A model generated the notes under the pieces. It made no database searches. It was given only the letters and a program-made list of their open reading frames with translations, and was not told the DNA's origin. DNA of 64,000 bases from Pseudophaeobacter profundi. GTDB lineage: Bacteria > Pseudomonadota > Alphaproteobacteria > Rhodobacterales > Rhodobacteraceae. Shown here in pieces: positions 45,182 to 55,331 of this stretch (position 1 is its first letter; the number at the start of each line of letters is the position of its first letter). Made by a program: the position numbers and the translations under genes. Location of the stretch: positions 124,001 through 188,000 of the forward strand of contig NZ_JARJEF010000002.1 in NCBI RefSeq assembly GCF_029697505.1, given 5' to 3'.

Positions 45182-46555
45182 ATGAGTGAGTGGCAAAAAG
45201 CGGCCTGGCGCAACAAAGCACGCGTGCAGATGCCCGACTATACCGATGCCGCGGCCCTCGGGGCCGTAGAGGCGCAGCTTTCCAACTATCCGCCCTTGGT
45301 CTTTGCCGGTGAAGCGCGCCGTTTGAAACAGCATTTGGCGGCTGCCGGGCGCGGCGAGGCATTTTTGTTGCAGGGCGGCGATTGCGCCGAAAGCTTTGAA
45401 CAGTTCAGCGCCGATGCAATCCGCGACACCTTTAAGGTGATGCTGCAGATGGCCATGGTTCTGACCTATGGTGCCAAGGTGCCAGTGGTGAAAGTGGGCC
45501 GTATGGCGGGGCAATTTGCCAAGCCACGCAGCGCACCAACTGAAACAGTGGATGGGGTTGAACTGCCCAGCTACCGCGGTGACATAATCAACGATCTTGG
45601 CTTTACTGAAGGATCGCGTATTCCAGACCCCAAGCGGATGCTGCAGGCCTATACCCAGGCCGCGGCAACCCTGAACCTGCTGCGCGCCTTTTCCACTGGT
45701 GGCTATGCGGATGTGAATCAGGTGCATGCCTGGACCCTGGGCTTTACCGAGGGTGAGAAAGCGCAAAGCTATCGTGAAATGGCCAACCGGATCACTGATA
45801 CGCTTGATTTCATGCGCGCCGCCGGGGTCAACAACGATGCCTCGCACGCGTTGCATTCGGTTGAATTCTACACCAGCCACGAAGGCCTGCTGCTGGAATA
45901 CGAAGAGGCGCTGACGCGGCTTGATTCAACCTCTGGCAAATGGCTTGCCGGGTCCGGCCACATGCTGTGGATCGGAGATCGCACCCGTCAACCTGACGGC
46001 GCGCATGTGGAATTCTGTCGTGGCGTGTTGAATCCCATTGGCCTGAAATGTGGCCCGACCACCACGGCCGAGGATCTCAAGGTGTTGATGGCCAAGCTGA
46101 ACCCGGACAATGAGGAAGGTCGCCTGACGCTGATCGCCCGCTTTGGGGCCGGCAAGGTGGCAGAGCACCTGCCGCGCCTGGTCAAAGCGGTGCAGGAAGA
46201 AGGGGCCAATGTAACCTGGGTCTGTGATCCGATGCATGGCAATACCGTCAAGTCCTCTACCGGGTATAAAACCCGGCCCTTTGAAAGCGTCCTGCGCGAA
46301 GTCCAGGATTTCTTTGCGGTCCATAGCTCCGAAGGCACCATTCCCGGCGGCGTGCACTTTGAAATGACCGGGCAGGATGTCACGGAATGCACCGGCGGCG
46401 TGCGGGCTGTGACCGACGAGAACCTGAGCGATCGCTATCATACCGCCTGCGATCCCCGCCTGAACGCCAGCCAATCGCTGGAACTGGCCTTTCTGGTCGC
46501 CAAAGAGCTGTCAGAGCTGCGCAGCCAGCAGAACCGGAAAGCCGAAGCCGGCTAG
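45182..46555 (+). CDS. Class II 3-deoxy-7-phosphoheptulonate (DAHP) synthase
   Basis: A 457-residue enzyme that joins phosphoenolpyruvate and erythrose 4-phosphate, the entry to the shikimate pathway. It is of the plant/Mycobacterium type II form: [65 protein letters not shown] and [10 protein letters not shown] are all family blocks, including the metal-binding Cys and His. An upstream ATG at 45167 exists, but GGAG at 45171-45174 serves the ATG at 45182. A strong terminator follows. Confidence 0.95.
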   Translation: MSEWQKAAWRNKARVQMPDYTDAAALGAVEAQLSNYPPLVFAGEARRLKQHLAAAGRGEAFLLQGGDCAESFEQFSADAIRDTFKVMLQMAMVLTYGAKVPVVKVGRMAGQFAKPRSAPTETVDGVELPSYRGDIINDLGFTEGSRIPDPKRMLQAYTQAAATLNLLRAFSTGGYADVNQVHAWTLGFTEGEKAQSYREMANRITDTLDFMRAAGVNNDASHALHSVEFYTSHEGLLLEYEEALTRLDSTSGKWLAGSGHMLWIGDRTRQPDGAHVEFCRGVLNPIGLKCGPTTTAEDLKVLMAKLNPDNEEGRLTLIARFGAGKVAEHLPRLVKAVQEEGANVTWVCDPMHGNTVKSSTGYKTRPFESVLREVQDFFAVHSSEGTIPGGVHFEMTGQDVTECTGGVRAVTDENLSDRYHTACDPRLNASQSLELAFLVAKELSELRSQQNRKAEAG

Positions 46556-46594
46556 GCCCGGCCTCAAGCGTGTATCGCTGTGGCGATGAGATGA

Positions 46595-46628
46595 AAACAG
46601 GCCCGTCCCGATTGGGGCGGGCCTGTTT
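46595..46628 (+). terminator. Rho-independent terminator after DAHP synthase
   Basis: An 11-bp stem AAACAGGCCCG/CGGGCCTGTTT is extended by TCCC/GGGG around a GATT loop, with a TTT tail. Confidence 0.88.
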
Positions 46629-46669
46629 GTGACGGGCAGCGGCAAAGGATCGGTCCCCGGAAAATGGGA

Positions 46670-46699
46670 AACGCCCCGGGAATTCTTCCGCGGGGCGTT
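46670..46699 (-). terminator. Terminator-like hairpin after the PAS gene
   Basis: AACGCCCCG/CGGGGCGTT, a 9-bp stem, starts about 50 bases past the stop of the minus-strand PAS gene and is followed by TTTCCC. Confidence 0.55.
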
Positions 46700-46746
46700 G
46701 GTAACTAGACTACGACCAAATAGACTAGAAATAGACTAAAATTTTA

Positions 46747-47559
46747 CTAAAGGGCTGACTCACTTCGGCTGGAAACCAGGCGTAGATGCGGCGCTTTGGA
46801 TTTGCTTTTTGCATCTGCACGGGCGGTGTCGCGCACCGGCTTCAGGGTTTTGCGGTCGGCCAGATCACGGGCTTCCTGCAAGATAGAGGTCTCTGGCTGC
46901 ATTCGCGATTGCAGCTCTGCAAAATCGGGGTTGGCGCTGTTTGCATCTGCGGTATCGCGGGGTTTGGATTTGAACTCAGCATCCCCTGACTTTTTGGCGA
47001 CGGCGCGCATTTCAATTGATGAGATGCTGAAGCGCTGCGAAGTCTTGGAGGGGTTGCCGTCGGAAACAAAGACCCCTAGCGCGCGACTGACATCGCCCAG
47101 ATCACTGCGCAGCGGCAGCAGCAACATGCGGGCTTCGCGGCGGCCGCGCAGGCGGGAGCCTTCGGTTTGCATGTCGATTTCGACAATCGCAGGGGCTTCG
47201 AACATATGCTCCAGTGCGGCGCTCATCTGTTTGCGGGCATCCGGGGTGAAAAAGGCGGTGATGGGCATGCCACGCACCTCCATGCCGGCCATTTCGTTGA
47301 CCTTTTGGCCAGCCAGACGAAAACGGGCAACGCCCGGTGCAACGCGTTCCAGAATAAATGTCTGCGACAGAATGTTTTCCAGCCCGCGCGGATCAATCTG
47401 CGACCGGTTTGGAATGTCATCGCCACGCTGCAGCGCTGTCCAGTAGGCCTCTGCCTGCCGCATCGGAGAGATCGAAACGCTATTACGGAAATTTTTCATA
47501 GGAACCACCTTGTCGTGCCCCTTATCCTGCTCTGAATTTTTGCTACCGCCAAAAAACAT
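46747..47559 (-). CDS. PAS-domain protein (PAS_5/DUF1488-like build), no output domain
   Basis: A 270-residue soluble protein. Residues about 30-170 fit the alphaproteobacterial PAS_5 family: MRQAEAYWTALQRGDDIPNR, then DPRGLENILSQTFILERV, FRLAGQKVNEMAGMEVRGMP and ARMLLLPLRSDLGDVSRALG. The last 100 residues are charged, low in order and rich in Ser, Lys and Asp, with no kinase, cyclase or DNA-binding domain. Its output is therefore unknown; it may work by binding a partner. Position between DAHP synthase and yicC gives no hint. The exact family name is from recall; the PAS-like fold is the firmer claim. Confidence 0.78.
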   Translation of the reverse strand: MFFGGSKNSEQDKGHDKVVPMKNFRNSVSISPMRQAEAYWTALQRGDDIPNRSQIDPRGLENILSQTFILERVAPGVARFRLAGQKVNEMAGMEVRGMPITAFFTPDARKQMSAALEHMFEAPAIVEIDMQTEGSRLRGRREARMLLLPLRSDLGDVSRALGVFVSDGNPSKTSQRFSISSIEMRAVAKKSGDAEFKSKPRDTADANSANPDFAELQSRMQPETSILQEARDLADRKTLKPVRDTARADAKSKSKAPHLRLVSSRSESAL

Positions 47560-47812
47560 GTGCTTTCCTTACGTTGTTCGGTCCATCCGCCATCAAACAC
47601 GCTGCACGAGCCTCTCGACTGCCTTATTTGTAGCGTCAGGATGGTTACCTTGCAGTTAACATGCCACAATATTATTCAAATTTGGACTAAAATTTAAAGC
47701 AATGGTTAACGCCTTCCGATGACAGGCCTATCCTTATGCGTCAAACGCTACCCCAGACGCACTGTTGGAATTGATGCTTTTGCCAGAAAACACGCCAGAA
47801 AGGGCCATATAG

Positions 47813-48709
47813 ATGACTATTCGCAGCATGACGGGGTTTGCCTCGGGGCAGGGCGGGCTTGACACCCATAATTGGAGTTGGGAAATCCGTTCGGTCAACG
47901 CGAAAGGCCTGGATCTGCGTTTGCGGGTACCTGACTGGCTGATCGGGCTGGAGGCGCATCTGCGCAAGCGCTGTAGCGCTGAACTGGCGCGGGGCAACGT
48001 GACGCTGGGTCTGCGGATCACCCGTTCAGAGGCAGGCGCCACCAGCCTGGTGCTGAACAAGCCGCTGTTGCAATCCGTCCTTGCCGCCCTGGCCGAAGCC
48101 GAGGCCACCGCTCAGGCTGCGGGGGTGGATCTGTCGGTGACCTCCGGCGCGGATCTACTGTCTATTCGCGGCGTGCTGGAAACCAACCTGCGCGAAGATG
48201 ACCCCGCACCGCTGGTCGCCGCGATGGGTCATGAATTCGAAAGCATTTTGGCGCAATTCGTTCAAATGCGTGAAGCCGAGGGGGCAGCCCTGGCGCAGGT
48301 ATTGCAGGATCAGCTGGCAGAGCTGCGCCGCCTGACGGATCTGGCCGCCGAGCTGGCAGCGGCGCGCAAGCCGCTGGTGGCCCAAAACCTCAAGGTCAAT
48401 CTGGCCAAGGTGCTGGAGAATGCCGAAGGCGTTGATGCCAATCGGGTGGCGCTGGAACTGGCGATGCTTGCGGTGAAATCCGATGTCACCGAAGAAATCG
48501 ACCGGCTTGGCGCGCATATTCTGGCCGCCGAGACCCTGTTGACGACAGGCGGTGCGGTGGGGCGCAAGCTTGATTTCTTGATGCAGGAATTCAATCGTGA
48601 GGCCAATACCCTGTGCTCAAAAGCGCTGAACAGTGACTTGACCTCGGTCGGTCTAGAGTTGAAAGCAGTGATCGACCAGATGCGCGAGCAGGTGCAAAAT
48701 ATTGAATAA
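47813..48709 (+). CDS. yicC: YicC family endoribonuclease
   Basis: A 298-residue protein with the N-terminal block [12 protein letters not shown] and the conserved ending [22 protein letters not shown], split here only by my spacing, and [25 protein letters not shown]. coli YicC is an endoribonuclease that acts on small RNA and mRNA. It is coupled with gmk downstream, a neighbourhood conserved in many bacteria. Confidence 0.94.
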   Translation: MTIRSMTGFASGQGGLDTHNWSWEIRSVNAKGLDLRLRVPDWLIGLEAHLRKRCSAELARGNVTLGLRITRSEAGATSLVLNKPLLQSVLAALAEAEATAQAAGVDLSVTSGADLLSIRGVLETNLREDDPAPLVAAMGHEFESILAQFVQMREAEGAALAQVLQDQLAELRRLTDLAAELAAARKPLVAQNLKVNLAKVLENAEGVDANRVALELAMLAVKSDVTEEIDRLGAHILAAETLLTTGGAVGRKLDFLMQEFNREANTLCSKALNSDLTSVGLELKAVIDQMREQVQNIE

Positions 48710-48728
48710 CTCCGAAGGAACAGACGAG

Positions 48729-49370
48729 ATGGCAAACCGCCGTGGCCTATTGATCATCCTGTCCTCGCCATCCGGCGCGGGTAAATCCACCCTGGCAAAG
48801 CGGCTACGCAGCTGGGATGACAGCATCCGCTTTTCCGTCTCGGCCACCACTCGCAACCCGCGCGACGGGGAAGTGGACGGACAGGACTATCACTTCGTTT
48901 CGGTGGATGATTTCAAATCCGCCGTCACCGAGGGCGAAATGCTGGAGCATGCGCATGTCTTTGGCAATTTCTACGGCTCGCCCAAGGGGCCGGTGCGCGC
49001 CGCGATCGACAAGGGCCAGGATGTTCTGTTCGATATCGACTGGCAGGGAGCGCAGCAGATCCGCAATTCTGAACTTGGCCAGCATACATTGTCGATCTTT
49101 CTGCTGCCACCTTCGATCACCGAATTGCGCCGCCGGTTGGAAAGCCGCGGGCAGGATGATCAGGACACCATCAAACGCCGGATGGAAAAAAGCTGGGACG
49201 AGATCAGCCATTGGGGCAGCTATGACCACGTGTTGGTCAATGATGACCTGGATGCCACCGAAGAGGCGCTGAAGACCATCATTTCAGCCACCCGGCTGCG
49301 TCGCATTCAACAGCCACAGCTGGTGGATCACGTGCGGGCGCTGCAATCAGAATTTGAGGAGATGTCATGA
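48729..49370 (+). CDS. gmk: Guanylate kinase
   Basis: A 213-residue kinase that converts GMP and ATP to GDP and ADP. The P-loop [16 protein letters not shown] is at the start, and the GMP-binding block [20 protein letters not shown] and the [15 protein letters not shown] stretch follow. The frame could start at 48702 inside yicC, but the ATG at 48729 has AAGGA about 9 bases upstream and gives the standard length. It overlaps the next gene by four bases (ATGA). Confidence 0.95.
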   Translation: MANRRGLLIILSSPSGAGKSTLAKRLRSWDDSIRFSVSATTRNPRDGEVDGQDYHFVSVDDFKSAVTEGEMLEHAHVFGNFYGSPKGPVRAAIDKGQDVLFDIDWQGAQQIRNSELGQHTLSIFLLPPSITELRRRLESRGQDDQDTIKRRMEKSWDEISHWGSYDHVLVNDDLDATEEALKTIISATRLRRIQQPQLVDHVRALQSEFEEMS

Positions 49371-49888
49371 CACTTTATGCTTTGGGTGTGCAAAGGCCGC
49401 AGCTGCATGCAGATACCTGGGTGGCACCGGATGCCAATCTGATCGGCCAGGTGGTGTTGGAAGCCGCGGCTTCGGTCTGGTTTGGCTCGACCATTCGCGC
49501 TGACCACGAAGAAATTCGCATCTGCGAAGGGGCGAATGTGCAGGAAAACGTGGTTATGCATGTTGATGCCGGCTTTCCACTGACTGTAGGTAAGAACTGC
49601 ACCATTGGTCACAAGGTCATGCTGCATGGCTGTAGCATCGGTGAAAACAGCCTGATCGGCATGGGCGCCACCGTTCTGAATGGGGCCAAGATTGGCAAAA
49701 ACTGCCTGATCGGGGCCGGGGCCTTGATCACCGAAAACAAGGTTATTCCTGACAATTCCCTGGTGATGGGCGCGCCAGGCAAGGTGGTGCGTGAGGTATC
49801 GGAAGCGCAGGCCCAGACGTTGACGCAGAGCGCGCTGCACTATCAGGACAACATGCGCCGGTTTCGCGACGAGCTGCGCGCGGTTTAA
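49367..49888 (+). CDS. Gamma-class carbonic anhydrase family protein
   Basis: A 173-residue left-handed beta-helix protein with hexapeptide repeats. Three histidines that can bind zinc are visible: one in VVMHVDAGF and two in [15 protein letters not shown], as in YrdA/CaiE-type and gamma carbonic anhydrases. Activity is uncertain since many relatives are inactive. Start codon overlaps the gmk stop (ATGA), so it is translationally coupled in the yicC-gmk operon. Confidence 0.9.
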   Translation: MTLYALGVQRPQLHADTWVAPDANLIGQVVLEAAASVWFGSTIRADHEEIRICEGANVQENVVMHVDAGFPLTVGKNCTIGHKVMLHGCSIGENSLIGMGATVLNGAKIGKNCLIGAGALITENKVIPDNSLVMGAPGKVVREVSEAQAQTLTQSALHYQDNMRRFRDELRAV

Positions 49889-50028
49889 GCCCAGATCGCG
49901 AGCTTGGGCAGGCTGCAGGGCAGGGCGGCTTCAGCGGATGTTGCGTCTTGTCTTTCACAGGGCGGCTGGGCCGCAACCTCTTCGTTACATTTGCCTGATA
50001 CCCCGTGCCAACCCATTTGGAGAGCGCA

Positions 50029-51072
50029 ATGAAACAAGAGGTGATCGCAGATTTTCTGGATGCATTCCCGCTGCCTTCGGTGTTGGTGGATCAGACTGAG
50101 CGCTTTATCGCAGCCAATCAGTCTGCCCAGGAATTGCTGGGGCAACAGATCTTGGGGCGTCATTTTGCCACCATCCTGCGCCAGCCCAGCGTTACCGGGG
50201 CCATCGAAAAATGCCTGGAGGATCGCGGCAGCCGCTGCGCCAAGCATTTGTCAAACGACGGCGCGCAGGACACCAGTTTTGATGTGACGCTGCGCTATGT
50301 CGGTGGCATCGGCGCGGTTGAGGGCGGCGCTGTGTTGATCACCTTTACCGATGTGAGCGAACGCGAGCAGGCCGGCCAGATGCGGCGCGACTTTGTCGCC
50401 AATGTCAGCCATGAACTGCGCACGCCGCTGACCGCGCTGATGGGCTTTATCGAAACGCTGCGCGGCGCCGCCCGCGACGATCCCGCCGCCCGTGATCGGT
50501 TTCTGACGATCATGGAAGGAGAGGCCAGCCGGATGAACCGGTTGGTGGGGGATCTGTTGTCGTTGAATCGGGTCGAAAGCAAAGAGCGCATTCGCCCCAG
50601 GGAACAGCTGGATCTTGTCGGGCATCTGACATCAACCCTGAGGACGGTGCAGCCTCTGGCTGATGCCGGCGAGACCCGATTGATCTTTACGCCGCCCGAT
50701 GACCCGGTGATGATCACAGGGGATGCGGACCAGTTGTTGCAGGTCTTCATAAACCTGATTGAGAATGCCATCAAATACGGCGGTGATCGGGTCGAGGTTA
50801 CTCTGGAACTTCTGGAACGCGATCCCTCGCTGCGCTGTGCCGCGGTTCGGGTCCGGGTGATGGACAATGGCGCCGGGATCGACCCCATTCACCTGCCGCG
50901 CCTGACCGAACGGTTTTACAGGGCTGACAATCACCGCTCGCGCGAACTGGGCGGAACGGGCCTTGGCCTTGCCATTGTCAAACATATCGTCAATCGCCAC
51001 CGGGGACGGCTGCGGGTGGAAAGCGAGCCGGGAACTGGCAGCTGTTTTTCCGTGATCTTGCCACTGACATAA
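50029..51072 (+). CDS. phoR: Phosphate-regulon sensor histidine kinase without membrane segments
   Basis: A 347-residue kinase. A PAS domain (about residues 8-100, PLPSVLVDQTERFIAANQSA) is followed by HisKA with the phospho-acceptor His128 in VANVSHELRTPLTALMGF, then a HATPase domain: NLIENAIKYGGD (N box), MDNGAGID (G1) and GGTGLGLAIVKHIV (G2). Its place before pstSCAB-phoU-phoB and its build mark it as PhoR. Unlike E. coli PhoR it has no hydrophobic N-terminal helices, so it should be cytosolic and sense through PhoU/Pst. The ATG at 50029 with GGAGAG upstream is preferred over a GTG at 50005. Confidence 0.92.
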   Translation: MKQEVIADFLDAFPLPSVLVDQTERFIAANQSAQELLGQQILGRHFATILRQPSVTGAIEKCLEDRGSRCAKHLSNDGAQDTSFDVTLRYVGGIGAVEGGAVLITFTDVSEREQAGQMRRDFVANVSHELRTPLTALMGFIETLRGAARDDPAARDRFLTIMEGEASRMNRLVGDLLSLNRVESKERIRPREQLDLVGHLTSTLRTVQPLADAGETRLIFTPPDDPVMITGDADQLLQVFINLIENAIKYGGDRVEVTLELLERDPSLRCAAVRVRVMDNGAGIDPIHLPRLTERFYRADNHRSRELGGTGLGLAIVKHIVNRHRGRLRVESEPGTGSCFSVILPLT

Positions 51073-51212
51073 TGACCTCTGTCATAATATGGCGACCCAT
51101 TCGGGTGTGCGACGCCCCTGGGCGGCGGGCAAATCGCGGTCATCTGCTGGCGAAGGCGATAAAAGATTAACGTGAGGGCGGCTTTTGTGACAATTTCCGG
51201 CGAATTTCCGAT

Positions 51213-51242
51213 CTTGTCACACGCCTGTTACATAAGCGTCAC
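51213..51242 (+). promoter_or_regulatory. Tandem PHO boxes before pstS
   Basis: Three 7-base units spaced by exactly 11 bases: TTGTCAC (51214-51220), CTGTTAC (51225-51231) and GCGTCAC (51236-51242). They fit the PhoB consensus CTGTCAT/CTGTCAC with 4-base spacers. Start of pstS is 85 bases downstream. A single CTGTCAT at 51079-51085 may be another half-site. Confidence 0.72.
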
Positions 51243-51327
51243 AAAAGCCACATGCCAGCCTTTTAGGAGGGGCGCATGATCATCACGAAGATGGTCACAC
51301 AACTTTCTCTCTCTCATGGAGATACGC

Positions 51328-52383
51328 ATGTCCTTTGTGAAACTGACCGCTTCCGCCCTGACCATCGCTGCCGCTACGGCCACTGCTGCCACTGCGCGTG
51401 ACCAGGTCCAGGTTGCCGGCTCTTCGACCGTTCTGCCTTATGCTTCCATCGTTGCCGAAGCCTTTGGCGAAAACTTTGACTTCCCGACACCAGTTGTGGA
51501 ATCCGGTGGCTCTTCCGCAGGGCTCAAACGGTTCTGCGAAGGTGTTGGCGAAAACACCATCGACATTGCCAACGCATCGCGCCGCATCAAGGAAAAAGAG
51601 ATTAAGGCCTGCGCCGAAGCTGGTGTCACTGACATCATCGAAGTGCGTATCGGCTATGACGGCATCGTTTTTGCCAGCGACATCAACGGCAACGCCTTTG
51701 AATTCACCCCAACCGATTGGTTCCTGGCCCTGTCCGACGAAATCATGGTTGATGGCAAGATGGTTGCCAACCCAAACAAGACATGGGCCGATGTGAACCC
51801 CGCTTTCCCGGCGCAACCGATCCAGGCCTTCATCCCCGGCACCAAGCACGGCACTCGTGAAGTGTTTGAAGACAAAGTGATCCTGGCCGGCTGTGAAGCC
51901 ACCGGCGCCTTTGAACACATCCTGGCCGGTGCAACAGGTGACAGCGCCAAGGCCCAGAAAAAGGCCGCTGAAAAGGCCTGTATCTCACTGCGCACCGATG
52001 GCGTGTCTGTTGACATCGACGGCGACTACACTGAAACCCTGGCCCGCATCGGTAGCAACGCCGACGGCATTGGTGTCTTTGGTCTGGCTTTCTATGAAAA
52101 CAACACGGACAAGCTGCAGGTTGCCACCATGTCCGGCATCGTGCCCTCGACCGAAAGCATCGCAACCGGCGAGTACCCCGTCTCGCGCCCCTTGTTCTTC
52201 TATGTGAAGCAAGCCCACATCGGCGTGATCCCGGGCCTGAAGGAATTTGCTGAATTCTTCGTCGCAGACGAGGTTGCCGGCCCCGATGGTCCGCTGTCCG
52301 AATATGGCCTGGTTGCCGACCCAGAGCTGAGCCAGACCCAGGATGCGGTTGCTGACGAAGCCACCATGGGCGACAATTCCTGA
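51328..52383 (+). CDS. pstS: Phosphate ABC transporter substrate-binding protein
   Basis: A 351-residue periplasmic phosphate-binding protein. The signal peptide is MSFVKLTASALTIAAATATAA, longer by a few residues, with cleavage near TAR/DQ. The ligand site begins QVAGSSTVLPYA and continues PVVESGGSSAGLKRFCEG and IDIANASRRIKEKEI, which contact phosphate in PstS proteins. The SARSK-type loop appears as PGTKHGTREVFED. The ATG at 51328 is preferred, with GGAGA upstream, over 51316. A hairpin follows it before pstC, and PHO boxes precede it. Confidence 0.94.
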   Translation: MSFVKLTASALTIAAATATAATARDQVQVAGSSTVLPYASIVAEAFGENFDFPTPVVESGGSSAGLKRFCEGVGENTIDIANASRRIKEKEIKACAEAGVTDIIEVRIGYDGIVFASDINGNAFEFTPTDWFLALSDEIMVDGKMVANPNKTWADVNPAFPAQPIQAFIPGTKHGTREVFEDKVILAGCEATGAFEHILAGATGDSAKAQKKAAEKACISLRTDGVSVDIDGDYTETLARIGSNADGIGVFGLAFYENNTDKLQVATMSGIVPSTESIATGEYPVSRPLFFYVKQAHIGVIPGLKEFAEFFVADEVAGPDGPLSEYGLVADPELSQTQDAVADEATMGDNS

Positions 52384-52403
52384 TCGCTGTACATCTTGTA
52401 AAA

Positions 52404-52431
52404 CTCTGGGGCGGCTCCTTCCGCCCCAGAG
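52404..52431 (+). other. Stabiliser-type hairpin between pstS and pstC
   Basis: A perfect 11-bp stem CTCTGGGGCGG/CCGCCCCAGAG with loop CTCCTT starts 20 bases past pstS and lacks a T-run. It could allow more PstS than permease to be made. Confidence 0.65.
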
Positions 52432-52486
52432 CCAATTTGAACCAGACCAACCGCCAAAACCTGCTGCTGTCATCCCGGAGTTTTTG

Positions 52487-53965
52487 ATGCCAATATTCTG
52501 GCTTATCGTTATTCTGCTTGCGCTTACCGCCTGCGGCTATTGGTTTGGGCGCAGTCGCGCCCTGGCCTCTGCCAATGGTAACCCGCGCGAATTGCACTCA
52601 TTGCCCGTCTACTATGGCGCCAATGTCGCCATGAGCATTGCCATTCCGGCCCTCATGACCCTTGCGATCTGGCTGCTGGTCCAGCCCATGGTGATTGAGA
52701 GCCGCGTTTCCGCCAGCCTGCCGTCTGAGGTGATCCCTGAAAATACCAGCATCGGCCTTATTATGGGGGATGTGCGCCGCCTTTCTGATGGCCTTGATGA
52801 GGTCGTGGCGCAGGGATTTCTTGATGCAAAACAGGCCCTTGACCTGAATTCCGAAACTACTGATATTCGTGCAACCCTAGGCGAGGTTGGTGTTGCGCTT
52901 GGCTCGGATGTGCGCCCCGAAGTGCTGGCTGCTGCGCAGCAGTACCGTCAGTTGTCCGCAACCGGCGGGCGCGCCATGACGCTGGTATGCCTGTTTCTGG
53001 CACTTGGCGGACTGGTCCTGTCGCTTCGCAAAACCAACAAGACGTTTCGCGCGCGAAACGTGGTTGAACGCGGTATTCTCGCCCTGCTGGTCCTGGCAGC
53101 CTCTCTTGCGATCCTGACAACGGTGGGCATCGTCTTTTCGATGCTATTTGAAACCATCAATTTCTTTGGCCTGCACGCCTGGCGCGACTTTTTCTTTGGT
53201 ACCACCTGGGCACCGAATTTTCGCGGTGACAGCGAATTGTCGATGCTGCCATTGCTTTGGGGAACGCTGTATATCTCGGCGATTGCGCTGTTGGTAGCGG
53301 TGCCTGTTGGGTTGTTCGCGGCGATCTACCTGTCGGAATATGCCGGGTCTACGGTGCGTTCCTTTGCCAAGCCTCTGTTGGAAATTCTCGCAGGGATCCC
53401 GACCATTGTTTATGGCCTGTTTGCCCTGCTGACGGTTGGGCCCCTGCTGCTTAAACTCTTTGGTCAGGGCGAAGAGGGCCTGTTGGGGCTTACCTGGATG
53501 AGCGGCGCCACCTCGGTGCTGACCGCTGGTGTCGTGATGGGCATCATGTTGATCCCATTTGTCTCTTCGCTGTCGGACGATATCATCAACGCGGTGCCGC
53601 AAGCGCTGCGCGATGGGTCCTTGGGGCTGGGGGCAACCAAATCGGAAACCATACGCCAGGTGGTTCTGCCGGCTGCCCTGCCGGGCATTGTGGGCGCCAT
53701 CCTGCTGGCGGCGTCGCGCGCCATCGGCGAAACGATGATCGTGGTAATGGGGGCCGGTGCGATCGCCAAGTTTTCGGCCAATCCATTTGAATCCATGACG
53801 ACAATCACCACCCGCGTGGTCAGCCAGTTGACTGGCGATACCGATTTCGCCAGCCCGGAAACACTGGTGGCCTTTGCCCTCGGGCTTTCTCTCTTTGTCC
53901 TTACCCTGGGCCTCAATGTCCTGGCGCTCTATATTGTGCGCAAATATCGGGAGCAGTATGACTAA
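52487..53965 (+). CDS. pstC: Phosphate ABC transporter permease PstC
   Basis: A 492-residue inner membrane permease, longer than E. coli PstC (319) because of an extra N-terminal part of about 170 residues with two helices (FWLIVILLALTACGYWFG and SIAIPALMTLAIWLLV) and a soluble segment. The transport core has LLEILAGIPTIVYGLFALL and the coupling loop ALRDGSLGLGATKSETIRQ. The ATG at 52487 is set by CGGAG at 52476-52480. The stop overlaps the pstA start by one base (TAATG). Confidence 0.93.
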   Translation: MPIFWLIVILLALTACGYWFGRSRALASANGNPRELHSLPVYYGANVAMSIAIPALMTLAIWLLVQPMVIESRVSASLPSEVIPENTSIGLIMGDVRRLSDGLDEVVAQGFLDAKQALDLNSETTDIRATLGEVGVALGSDVRPEVLAAAQQYRQLSATGGRAMTLVCLFLALGGLVLSLRKTNKTFRARNVVERGILALLVLAASLAILTTVGIVFSMLFETINFFGLHAWRDFFFGTTWAPNFRGDSELSMLPLLWGTLYISAIALLVAVPVGLFAAIYLSEYAGSTVRSFAKPLLEILAGIPTIVYGLFALLTVGPLLLKLFGQGEEGLLGLTWMSGATSVLTAGVVMGIMLIPFVSSLSDDIINAVPQALRDGSLGLGATKSETIRQVVLPAALPGIVGAILLAASRAIGETMIVVMGAGAIAKFSANPFESMTTITTRVVSQLTGDTDFASPETLVAFALGLSLFVLTLGLNVLALYIVRKYREQYD

Positions 53966-55317
53966 TGACCGATTTCAGCCCCTCTTCAACACCGCCAACC
54001 TCGGTTCAAACATCGCTGCTAACCCTATCGGACCGCACCAAAAAGCGAAACGCGAACGAGCGGCGCTTTAAGGCCTACGGTATTGCCGCAATCGCGGTGG
54101 GACTGCTGATGCTCCTGGTTCTGGTGGTCACAATCTTCGGCCGCGGCACCGGCGCCTTTCAACAGACCTTTGTGACCCTGGATGTCGAACTGCTGGAAAG
54201 CAAGCTGGACAAGACCGGCGAGCGCAATATCGAAGATATCGAGCGGATCAGCACCTTTGGCTATGCGCCATTGGTGAATGGCGCGATGAGCGCGGCCATC
54301 GAACAACACGGTGTTGACACCTCGCTCAAATCTAAACAGCTGGCCGGTCTCTTGTCGAAAGGCGCGGTGGCGCAGCTACGTGCCTATGTGCTGGCCAACC
54401 CGCAACAGATTGGCGAAACAGTGGAATTCCGCTTTCTGGCGCAAAGCCGGGTTGATGGCTACCTGAAGGGGCGTGTCAGCCGCGACAGCATTGAAAACGA
54501 TAAGAATATTTCAGCAGCGCAGCTTGATGTAGTGGATGCGCTGGTGGCGGCCGGGGTGATTGAAAAATCCTTCAATCTGGACTTCATTCTCGGTTCCGAT
54601 GCCTCTGACCAACGCCCCGAAGCTGCTGGTATGGGGGTCTCCATGCTGGGATCGTTCTTTATGATGCTGGTGGTACTGGCCCTGGCGCTGCCCATCGGCG
54701 TCGCCGCCTCGATCTATCTTGAAGAGTTTGCGCCAAAGAACTGGATTACCGACATTATTGAGGTCAATATCGCCAATCTCGCGGCGGTGCCCTCGATCGT
54801 CTACGGGATCCTTGGTCTGGCCGTCTTTATCAACTACATGCACCTGCCGATGTCGGCGCCGCTGGTGGGGGGGCTGGTGCTGACGCTGATGACGCTGCCA
54901 ACCATCATCATTTCGACCCGCGCGGCCCTGAAGGCGGTGCCCCCGTCGATCCGCGATGCCGCGCTGGGGGTTGGTGCATCAAAAATGCAGTCAGTGTTTC
55001 ACCATGTGTTGCCCCTGGCGGCACCGGGCATCCTTACTGGCACCATCATTGGCCTGGCCCAGGCGCTTGGGGAAACCGCACCGCTGCTGCTGATCGGCAT
55101 GGTTGGCTTTATCGCCTCCAACGCGCCGGAAACCCTGGGTGAAGGGCTGCTATCGCCAAATTCCGCCATGCCGGCCCAGATCTATGAATGGGCTAAACGG
55201 GCGGACCCCGCCTTTTATGAACGCGCCTGGGGTGGCATCATCATCCTATTGCTCTTTCTTGTAACCATGAACACGGTGGCCGTTGTGTTGCGTCGCCGCT
55301 TTGAACGCCGCTGGTAA
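53965..55317 (+). CDS. pstA: Phosphate ABC transporter permease PstA
   Basis: A 450-residue permease, again longer than the E. coli form, with an extra soluble region at about residues 60-215 between the first membrane helix ([20 protein letters not shown]) and the core. The core shows [18 protein letters not shown] and the coupling loop [20 protein letters not shown]. It pairs with PstC; the start overlaps the pstC stop by one base. The long periplasmic part is a common alphaproteobacterial variant. Confidence 0.93.
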   Translation: MTDFSPSSTPPTSVQTSLLTLSDRTKKRNANERRFKAYGIAAIAVGLLMLLVLVVTIFGRGTGAFQQTFVTLDVELLESKLDKTGERNIEDIERISTFGYAPLVNGAMSAAIEQHGVDTSLKSKQLAGLLSKGAVAQLRAYVLANPQQIGETVEFRFLAQSRVDGYLKGRVSRDSIENDKNISAAQLDVVDALVAAGVIEKSFNLDFILGSDASDQRPEAAGMGVSMLGSFFMMLVVLALALPIGVAASIYLEEFAPKNWITDIIEVNIANLAAVPSIVYGILGLAVFINYMHLPMSAPLVGGLVLTLMTLPTIIISTRAALKAVPPSIRDAALGVGASKMQSVFHHVLPLAAPGILTGTIIGLAQALGETAPLLLIGMVGFIASNAPETLGEGLLSPNSAMPAQIYEWAKRADPAFYERAWGGIIILLLFLVTMNTVAVVLRRRFERRW

Positions 55318-55331
55318 CCGGAGGTGAGGCT

